The translations under genes and the position numbers were made by a program. The notes under the pieces were generated by a model that worked only from the letters and a program-made list of their open reading frames with translations, was not told the origin of the DNA and searched no databases. 11,861 bases of DNA, taken from positions 1-11,861 of the forward strand of contig DAOUZG010000022.1 of NCBI GenBank assembly GCA_030665705.1, read 5' to 3'. The stretch comes from Deltaproteobacteria bacterium. Lineage in GTDB: Bacteria; Myxococcota_A; UBA9160; SZUA-336. This document shows positions 7,250-11,861 of the stretch, piece by piece; positions within the stretch are counted from its first letter, which is position 1, and every line of letters begins with the position of its first letter.

Positions 7250-7256
7250 GCCGGCG

Positions 7257-7922
7257 ATGGACGGATCACCGCCCCGCCTGCTGGTCTTCGATTTCGACGG
7301 AACGCTCGCGGATACGTGGCGCGACATCGCAGCCGCGCTCAACCGGACCCTGGCCGAAGTCGGGCTGCCGACCGTCGAGGGTCCGGAGGTTCGGTTCTGG
7401 ATCGGAAACGGGGTGTTGCCCCTCCTCGAACGGGCCGTTTCGCCTGAGTGGCAAAGCCCGGAGCGCCTCGCAGAGCTTTACGCGCACTTTCGGGAGCACT
7501 ACGACCGCCTCTGCCTCGAGACAACCGATCTCTATCCCGGCGTCCTCGAATGTCTGCGCGAGCTCGCTGAGGACCGACTCGCCATCGCCAGCAACAAGCC
7601 CGCTCGCTTCCTGGACCGGATCCTCAACGGACTCGGTCTCAAGGCGTACTTCGACGTGGTCGTCGCTGGGGATACGCTCCCCGTGTCCAAGCCGGACCCC
7701 GCGGTCATTGCCCACGTCGTCGGAGTGCTCCCCGGCGCGGTCCGCGAGGTCTGGATGATCGGGGACAGCGCCGTCGACGTGCAGACCGGGCGCGCGTTCG
7801 GCGCGCGGACCGTGGGCTGCGTCTGGGGGCTCCGCGGACGGGAGGAGCTGCGTGAGGCGGGGGCGGAGGTCCTCGCGGAGACGCCGCTCGAGCTGCTGCG
7901 TGTCCTGCGCGATCGCGCGTAG
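7257..7922 (+). CDS. HAD-superfamily hydrolase, phosphoglycolate phosphatase-like
   Basis: A 221-residue cytoplasmic phosphatase of the haloacid dehalogenase superfamily. Motif I is FDFDGTLADT with nucleophile Asp12 and acid/base Asp14. A helical cap covers about 18-90. Motif II is Ser112 in ASNKP, motif III is Lys145 in VSKPDP, and motif IV is IGDSAVD with Asp170 and Asp174. The glycine/alanine-rich end AFGARTVGCVWGLRG is typical of Gph-type enzymes, which remove phosphate from 2-phosphoglycolate or similar small phosphorylated metabolites; the exact substrate is not readable. The frame stays open upstream to an ATG at 7176. I chose ATG 7257 because it begins just before the conserved motif I and sits right after a candidate -10 box. 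Its stop is 38 bp before the GGT-like gene, so it is probably the first gene of that operon. Confidence 0.9.
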   Translation: MDGSPPRLLVFDFDGTLADTWRDIAAALNRTLAEVGLPTVEGPEVRFWIGNGVLPLLERAVSPEWQSPERLAELYAHFREHYDRLCLETTDLYPGVLECLRELAEDRLAIASNKPARFLDRILNGLGLKAYFDVVVAGDTLPVSKPDPAVIAHVVGVLPGAVREVWMIGDSAVDVQTGRAFGARTVGCVWGLRGREELREAGAEVLAETPLELLRVLRDRA

Positions 7923-7960
7923 AATCGAGCTCTCGAACCCAATCGATGCACGGAGTTCCG

Positions 7961-9730
7961 ATGAGCTTTGCGACGCGTCCGACCGTTCTCGGCTACGGCG
8001 GAGCCGTCAGTGCGGGCCACTACCTGGCCGCGCAGGCCGGGGCCGGGGTCCTCGCCGACGGGGGGAACGCCGCCGACGCCGCCTGCGCCATGGGGTTCGC
8101 GCTTCAGGTGCTCGAGCCACACATGAACGGGCCGGCCGGCGAAGTTCCGATCCTCGTCTACAGCGCCTCGGAGGATCGCGTCCATGTGATCTCCGGACAG
8201 GGAACCGCGCCGGCCGCCGCGACGCCTGCGCGGATGCAGAGCCTCGGGATCGAGCTCATTCCCGGGGACGGCCTTCTCGCCGCGACGGTGCCAGCTGCCC
8301 TGGATGCGTGGTGCCAGCTTCTCGAGCGCTTCGGAACGTTCACGCTCGAGCGCGTCGTCGAGCCGGCACGCCTCCTCGCCGAGCGCGGCTATCCGATGTA
8401 TCCGTTCCTTCGCAACACCTTGCGGTTCCTCGAGCCGCGCTTTCGCGAGGAGTGGCCGACGAGTGCGGCGGTCTACCTGCCGATCCGAAAAGTCGGCGAA
8501 CGGCAGCGCAACCCGGCCGTAGCCCGATTCTATGCGGATCTCGTGCGGGCGGAGCGGGACGCGCAGGGAGGGCGCGAGTCGGGGATCCGTGCGGCACGGA
8601 ACGCCTTTTACCGGGGGCGGCCGGCCGAACGGATCGAGCGATTCCTCGGAGAGGCCGTACGCGACGCTAGCGGGAGGGCCCACCGGGGTCTTTTGACGGC
8701 CCAGGATCTGGCCACCTACGACGGCGACCTCGAGGAGCCGGTTTCCGTCTCGTACCGGGGTGCCCGGGTCTGGAAGTGCGGCCCCTGGACGCAGGGGCCC
8801 GTCTTTCTCCAACAACTCCGCCTCGTGGAGGGGTTCGACCTGGCCGCGGCGGGAGCGGAGAGCCCGGAGGCGCTCCACGCCTGGACCGAGTCCGCGAAGC
8901 TCGCCTTCGCGGACCGCGAGGCGTGCTATGGCGACCCCCGGTTCGTGGAGGTTCCGCTCGAGACCCTCCTCTCCGATTCCTACACCGATGAGCGTCGAAA
9001 GCTCGTCGATCCGAAAGGCGCTTCCCTCGAGCTTCGGCCCGGGCAGGGCCGGCTCCCACGAGGCTGGCCGCTCACCGCGCCCTCCGCCGAGCCTCCTCCT
9101 TCCCAGGAGCCGCAGGCGTGGGCGGCTTCGCGAGGAGCGGGCGACACGACACACCTGGATGCGGCGGACCGGGACGGAAACCTGGTGAGCGCGACGCCGA
9201 GCGGGGCCTGGGTCTCCTCGTCACCGGTGGTTCCTGAGCTCGGATTTCCGATCGGCACGCGGGCGCAGATGTTCGTGCTGGACTCGGCACACCCCAATGC
9301 ACTCGCGCCCGGGAAGCGGCCTCGCACCACGCTCACGCCGTCGATGGCCCGTCTTGCCGACGGTCGCCTTCTCGCGTTCGGCACGCCGGGCGGAGACCAG
9401 CAGGACCAGTGGACCCTGCAGTTCTTTCTCAATGTAGTCGAGTTCGGCATGCGGGACCTTCAGGAAGCGATCGACGCCCCGACGGTGCACTCGCTCCACA
9501 TGCCGAGTTCCTTCTTCCCGCGGCAGGCGGAGCCCGGGGTTCTGGCTGCCGAAAGTCGCCTGCCGGAGGAGACGCTTCGCGAGCTCGAACGCCGGGGTCA
9601 CCGAATTCGTCGGAGCGGCCCCTGGGACCACGGGCGCGTTCTGGCCGTTGCACGCAACCCGGGAAGCGGGCTCTGCGAGGCCGCGGCGTCTCCCCGGAGC
9701 AGGGTCGCGTATGCGGTCGCGCTGCCATGA
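7961..9730 (+). CDS. Gamma-glutamyltransferase-like Ntn hydrolase proenzyme
   Basis: A 589-residue member of the gamma-glutamyltransferase family. These proenzymes cut themselves before a threonine that then becomes the N-terminal nucleophile. The processing site is recognisable at GAGD/TTHLDAADRDGN with Thr396, giving predicted chains of about 395 and 194 residues. The glycine loop that forms the oxyanion hole reads GTPGGDQQDQW (474-484). There is no signal peptide, so it is cytoplasmic, unlike periplasmic GGT. In classical GGT an Arg in an RExAP-type motif holds the glutamyl carboxylate; here the segment is GQGTAP with Gln instead. This puts it closer to YwrD-like or acylase-like members and makes glutathione a doubtful substrate. 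The frame opens at ATG 7946, but ATG 7961 is preferred because GGAG lies 5 bases before it. It ends in an ATGA overlap with the sirtuin gene. Confidence 0.9.
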   Translation: MSFATRPTVLGYGGAVSAGHYLAAQAGAGVLADGGNAADAACAMGFALQVLEPHMNGPAGEVPILVYSASEDRVHVISGQGTAPAAATPARMQSLGIELIPGDGLLAATVPAALDAWCQLLERFGTFTLERVVEPARLLAERGYPMYPFLRNTLRFLEPRFREEWPTSAAVYLPIRKVGERQRNPAVARFYADLVRAERDAQGGRESGIRAARNAFYRGRPAERIERFLGEAVRDASGRAHRGLLTAQDLATYDGDLEEPVSVSYRGARVWKCGPWTQGPVFLQQLRLVEGFDLAAAGAESPEALHAWTESAKLAFADREACYGDPRFVEVPLETLLSDSYTDERRKLVDPKGASLELRPGQGRLPRGWPLTAPSAEPPPSQEPQAWAASRGAGDTTHLDAADRDGNLVSATPSGAWVSSSPVVPELGFPIGTRAQMFVLDSAHPNALAPGKRPRTTLTPSMARLADGRLLAFGTPGGDQQDQWTLQFFLNVVEFGMRDLQEAIDAPTVHSLHMPSSFFPRQAEPGVLAAESRLPEETLRELERRGHRIRRSGPWDHGRVLAVARNPGSGLCEAAASPRSRVAYAVALP

Positions 9731-10494
9731 GTGGATCGGACGCGGAGAGCGTCGAGACCCTCGCCGGCTTCTGGCGAGAGGCCGAAAGCACCGTCGTTCT
9801 GACCGGGGCCGGGATCTCCACCGCCTCGGGGATTCCGGACTTCCGCTCCCCCGGCGGTCGCTGGTCGAGCTACCAGCCGGTCCCGATCCAGGACTTCCTC
9901 GCGAGCGAGGCAGCGCGCGAGGAGTACTGGCGATACAAGGGCGAGACGTGGAAGCTCATCTCTGCCGCTCGCCCGAACGCCGCCCACCGAGCGCTTGCCG
10001 ATCTCGCGCGCGCAGCGCGTCTCGAGCTACTGGTGACACAGAACGTGGACGGATTACACGAGCGCAGCGGGCACCCCCGCGACCGGCTCGTGAACATCCA
10101 CGGTACCGATTCGGAGGTGGTCTGTATGGGGTGCCGCCGCCGGGAACCCCGTGAGGGAGCCCAGGTCGAGTGGGAGGCGGGTACGCCCGTGCCGCGCTGC
10201 GCATGCGGGGGACCCTGGAAACCGGCGACGATCTCGTTCGGTCAGGGACTGGTTCCCGAGGATCTGGAGCGGGCGATGCGGGCCGCCTCGACGTGCGAGC
10301 TCTTCGTGGCCGTGGGGACGTCTCTGGTCGTGGGTCCCGTCAATCAGATGTTTCCCGCGGCCCGCTCCGCCGGCGCACGGACCGCCATCTTGACTGCCTC
10401 GGAAACCCCGTTCGACGCGCACGCCGATGTGCGTTTGGACTCGGCGGTCGAGCGGGTTCTCCCCGCCGTCCGAGATCGGGTGCTCTCGAGATGA
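9727..10494 (+). CDS. Sir2-family NAD-dependent protein deacylase (sirtuin)
   Basis: A 255-residue cytoplasmic sirtuin that would remove acetyl or other acyl groups from lysines using NAD+, releasing nicotinamide and O-acyl-ADP-ribose. Seen in order: NAD-binding GAGIS (27-31) and GIPDFRS (35-41), TQNVDGLH (104-111), catalytic His125 in NIHGTD, a zinc site Cys133-x2-Cys136 and Cys158-x-Cys160, FGQGLV (171-176) where many sirtuins have FGE, and VGTSLVVGP (196-204). The Tyr/Arg pair of SIRT5-type desuccinylases is not evident in the 41-50 loop, so deacetylase or a longer-chain deacylase activity is more likely; this is uncertain. The start ATG overlaps the GGT-like gene's TGA (ATGA), and its own stop overlaps the next ATG the same way, so all three are translationally coupled. 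The open frame extends upstream inside the GGT-like gene, but that part has no sirtuin similarity. Confidence 0.93.
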   Translation: MSGSDAESVETLAGFWREAESTVVLTGAGISTASGIPDFRSPGGRWSSYQPVPIQDFLASEAAREEYWRYKGETWKLISAARPNAAHRALADLARAARLELLVTQNVDGLHERSGHPRDRLVNIHGTDSEVVCMGCRRREPREGAQVEWEAGTPVPRCACGGPWKPATISFGQGLVPEDLERAMRAASTCELFVAVGTSLVVGPVNQMFPAARSAGARTAILTASETPFDAHADVRLDSAVERVLPAVRDRVLSR

Positions 10495-10868
10495 CGACCT
10501 ATCGCGGAGGCTGCCACTGCGGCCGAATCGCCTTCGAGGTCGAGGGGGAGCTTGCCGGGGTGGAAGAGTGCAACTGCTCGATCTGCACCCAAAAAGGGTA
10601 CCTGCACTGGATCGTGCCGCGCGAGTCGTTCCGCTTGCGGAGTTCCGAGGACGCGATCTCGACGTACACCTTCAACACCGGGGTCGCGCGGCACCACTTC
10701 TGCCGGGTCTGTGGTGTCGCGCCCTTCTACATCCCGCGGTCCCACCCCGACCAGATCGACGTGAACGTGCGGTGTCTCGAGGGGGTGGACCTTCGAGACC
10801 TCGAGGTGCGGCCGTTCCACGGACGGAACTGGGAAGAGGCGATCCACGCGCTTCGAGAACGGGATTGA
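10491..10868 (+). CDS. GFA-family zinc protein (glutathione-dependent formaldehyde-activating enzyme/CENP-V fold)
   Basis: A 125-residue protein with the cysteine pattern of the GFA family: GGCHCGR (Cys8, Cys10), CNCSIC (Cys27, Cys29, Cys32) and FCRVCG (Cys71, Cys74), which together bind two structural or catalytic zinc ions. The family takes its name from Paracoccus Gfa, proposed to speed formation of S-hydroxymethylglutathione, but most members have no proven activity, so the function here is open. Length and motif spacing are normal for the family. The ATG at 10491 overlaps the sirtuin TGA as ATGA and is the right start because Cys8/Cys10 follow at once; the frame stays open further upstream inside the sirtuin gene. 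It is the last gene of the plus-strand operon. No strong terminator is visible after it. A broken minus-strand gene begins to overlap at its 3' end. Confidence 0.93.
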   Translation: MTTYRGGCHCGRIAFEVEGELAGVEECNCSICTQKGYLHWIVPRESFRLRSSEDAISTYTFNTGVARHHFCRVCGVAPFYIPRSHPDQIDVNVRCLEGVDLRDLEVRPFHGRNWEEAIHALRERD

Positions 10869-10966
10869 TCCGTGACCTCTGCATATACGGGCGCAAAACT
10901 GTCGTAGGTCGCGACGATCTCGGCCTTGGAGGCCTTCACCCTGGGAGAAATCACCCTCTCGCTCAT
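10869..10966 (-). pseudogene. Truncated 5' end of a probable SAM-dependent methyltransferase gene
   Basis: From ATG 10966, with GGGAGG five bases upstream, about 33 codons read plausibly as protein. They include IVATYDSFAPVYAEV (17-31), which resembles the N-terminal motif before the SAM-binding domain of UbiE-like class I methyltransferases (YDxxAPxYD). After that the frame runs antisense into the GFA gene and reads as Arg/Ser-rich shadow until a stop near 10727. So the gene body is missing and the start has been joined to the 3' end of the GFA gene. It follows the cyclophilin-like gene across a duplicated stop/ribosome-binding element. The methyltransferase label rests on a short motif. A genuinely short protein cannot be excluded. 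Confidence 0.45.
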
Positions 10967-10973
10967 CCCGACC

Positions 10974-10995
10974 TCCCTATTAAGTCCCTATTAAG
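10974..10995. repeat. Two perfect tandem 11-bp repeats spanning a stop codon and ribosome-binding site
   Basis: TCCCTATTAAG occurs at 10974-10984 and immediately again at 10985-10995. Read on the minus strand, each copy carries TTAATAGGGA. The first copy met supplies the TAA stop of the cyclophilin-like gene, and the second supplies the GGGA that continues into the GGGAGG ribosome-binding site of the truncated gene. A slippage duplication at the intercistronic junction is the simplest explanation. Confidence 0.9.
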
Positions 10996-11362
10996 CGCTC
11001 TCCACGTCCAGATGATCGCCGTCGCGAATCGCGGCGAGGGCGCGCGGGTCCCCCTCCAGCTGGCCGAGGACGTTCACCGCGGTCACGAGGCGGCACTCGT
11101 CTCCGCGCGACGCCGGCGTTCGCCCGAAGGGGATCGCGAGAGATCGCCCCTCCACCCAGAAGCAGACGGTGCCGGGCTCGACCACCTGCCGCGCGTCGGC
11201 CTCGAGCTCGGCTTCCACCGGCAGCTCGAAGTAGACCTCCTCGCCCCAGGTCCGTGCCTCGGAAGAGCAGGGGAGCGCTTCGAGGAGCCGTCGACTCGTC
11301 GGGGTATCGTCTAGGCGGGCCAGCACCTCCCCACCACTCCAGCGGATGCGCACGCGGCTCAC
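10991..11362 (-). CDS. Cyclophilin-like fold protein (DUF369/TM1367-type)
   Basis: A 123-residue protein with the hallmarks of the small cyclophilin-like family found in archaea and bacteria: WGEEVYFELPVE (39-50), the central block CFWVEGRSLAIPFGRTPAS (67-85), and VNVLGQLEGD (96-105) before a short end. The fold is that of cyclophilin, but members are not established prolyl isomerases, and the biological role is unknown. There is no signal peptide, so it is cytoplasmic. The start is GTG 11362, with GGGAGG about 8 bases upstream and matching the family N terminus. The length is complete. The TAA stop lies in an 11-bp duplication, followed 24 bp later by the start of a truncated methyltransferase-like gene on the same strand, so the two once formed an operon. 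No partner gene is visible upstream. Confidence 0.88.
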   Translation of the reverse strand: MSRVRIRWSGGEVLARLDDTPTSRRLLEALPCSSEARTWGEEVYFELPVEAELEADARQVVEPGTVCFWVEGRSLAIPFGRTPASRGDECRLVTAVNVLGQLEGDPRALAAIRDGDHLDVESA

Positions 11363-11482
11363 CGTCGTTCCTCCCTCGTGATCGTCGTCGCCTTCGGGGT
11401 CCCGGCCGGGCCCCGGATCTTCCGGACGAATTGTGCTTCTTCACCGAAGCCAGGTCGAACTCTCTCGCCTTGTGTGGCCAAT

Positions 11483-11499
11483 CCGCCGCCTTGCGGCGG
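11483..11499. terminator. GC-rich 7-bp hairpin, possible terminator or RNA structure
   Basis: CCGCCGC and GCGGCGG pair perfectly around a CTT loop. It is followed on the plus strand by TCTTG, so there is only a weak T-run. It lies about 120 bp upstream of the cyclophilin-like gene and could end transcription arriving from the right, or be an unrelated structure. Confidence 0.3.
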
Positions 11500-11747
11500 T
11501 CTTGGGCCGGAATTGCTTCACACCCTATAGATGTGGCACGATGACACGCGCTTCGGACGTTGGAGACGAGCCCCGCGGTCCGGCGGGAAGCTTCCGATGC
11601 CGTGCGAGCGTTGACCCAGTTGTCTGGACCCCTGTAACGACAGAAGGTTGGGATAAGAAAAGCAAAGACTTTGCAAAGGCAGGTAACCGGACCCGAACGG
11701 ATCCAAACAGCGTCACATCGCTACGTCCGGGAACTACATCCTGGCAG

Positions 11748-11772
11748 TCTGATAGAAGACTCTGATAGAAGA
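11748..11772. repeat. Two 12-bp direct repeats in the AT-richer end
   Basis: TCTGATAGAAGA occurs at 11748-11759 and 11761-11772, separated by a single C. No flanking gene explains them. They could be a slippage duplication or part of a short repeat array. Confidence 0.85.
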
Positions 11773-11861
11773 GGTAGGTGACCCCCGAAGTATTGTTTTC
11801 ATAATGGTCAGAATATTGAACTCATATGGGAAGCCGAGGTATCACAGGGGTGAGGAGGCCT

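Larger units (their letters stand above)
11363..11861. other. Gene-poor right end with reduced GC and small repeats
   Basis: About 500 bp in which I see no convincing gene. It holds a 7-bp perfect hairpin, CCGCCGC/GCGGCGG with loop CTT (11483-11499). It also has an inverted repeat GCAAAG/CTTTGC with a one-base loop (11662-11674), a hairpin GGACCC/GGATCC with loop GAAC (11689-11704, one G-T pair), and two 12-bp direct repeats (11748-11759, 11761-11772). The last 100 bp are near 47% GC by hand count, clearly below the coding part of the window. A GAGGAGG near the right edge could be a ribosome-binding site for a plus-strand gene outside the window. Confidence 0.5.

Noticed and set aside
7532..9154. 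540-codon minus-strand open frame
   Set aside because: Antisense to the HAD and GGT-like genes, low-complexity Arg/Gly/Pro-rich content, no family motif.
10922..10934. Small hairpin GGCCT/AGGCC after the GFA gene, considered as an operon terminator
   Set aside because: Only 5 bp with no T-run, and it lies inside the coding start of the truncated minus-strand gene.
11433..11765. Plus-strand 110-codon frame containing AGNRTRTDP, similar to peptides mispredicted from antisense tRNA
   Set aside because: The nucleotides do not match a tRNA T-arm, no cloverleaf can be built around 11675-11710, and there is no ribosome-binding site or protein family resemblance.

Overview
This is a GC-rich window whose genes are closely packed and mostly have recognisable Shine-Dalgarno sequences. 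Two secreted proteins have lipoprotein signal peptides, and the tRNA gene encodes its own CCA end. This fits a high-GC Gram-negative bacterium, perhaps an uncultured deltaproteobacterial-type lineage. The envelope type is inferred from the lipoproteins, and the lineage is a guess that the sequence alone cannot settle.

The left block (1-3308, minus strand) reads, in transcription order, tRNA-Asn, a TVP38/TMEM64-family membrane protein, a MerA-like flavin disulfide oxidoreductase, and the first 239 codons of a Glu/Leu/Phe/Val-type dehydrogenase that runs off the left edge. The last two genes are 8 bp apart and probably cotranscribed. The 3' end of the tRNA gene is repeated twice more in tandem just downstream.

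The middle block (3379-7143, minus strand) is a tight three-gene operon: a membrane-anchored HAMP/class III adenylate cyclase, a TPR lipoprotein starting 2 bp after it, and a fibronectin-III lipoprotein overlapping that by 14 bp. I infer a cAMP-producing envelope sensor made together with two periplasmic or outer-membrane scaffold proteins. The cyclase carries Lys/Thr at its substrate-specifying positions, the class IIIb pattern.

A short divergent intergenic region (7144-7256) separates this from the right block (7257-10868, plus strand). That block holds a HAD phosphatase, a gamma-glutamyltransferase-like Ntn hydrolase, a sirtuin and a GFA-domain zinc protein. The last three are joined by ATGA stop/start overlaps and so are translationally coupled. 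The intergenic region appears to share one palindromic TTGCAA as the -35 element in both directions, and the HAD message may be leaderless.

The right edge (10869-11861) holds a minus-strand cyclophilin-like-fold protein. It is followed, across a duplicated 11-bp element, by what looks like the first ~33 codons of a SAM methyltransferase gene broken at the 3' end of the GFA gene. The last ~500 bp contain no convincing gene. Their composition drops to about 47% GC in the final 100 bp, with several small direct and inverted repeats. I found no CRISPR array, transposase, integrase or complete mobile element. The best candidates for something unusual are the cyclase/TPR/FN3 module, the truncated methyltransferase junction and the tRNA 3'-end repeats.
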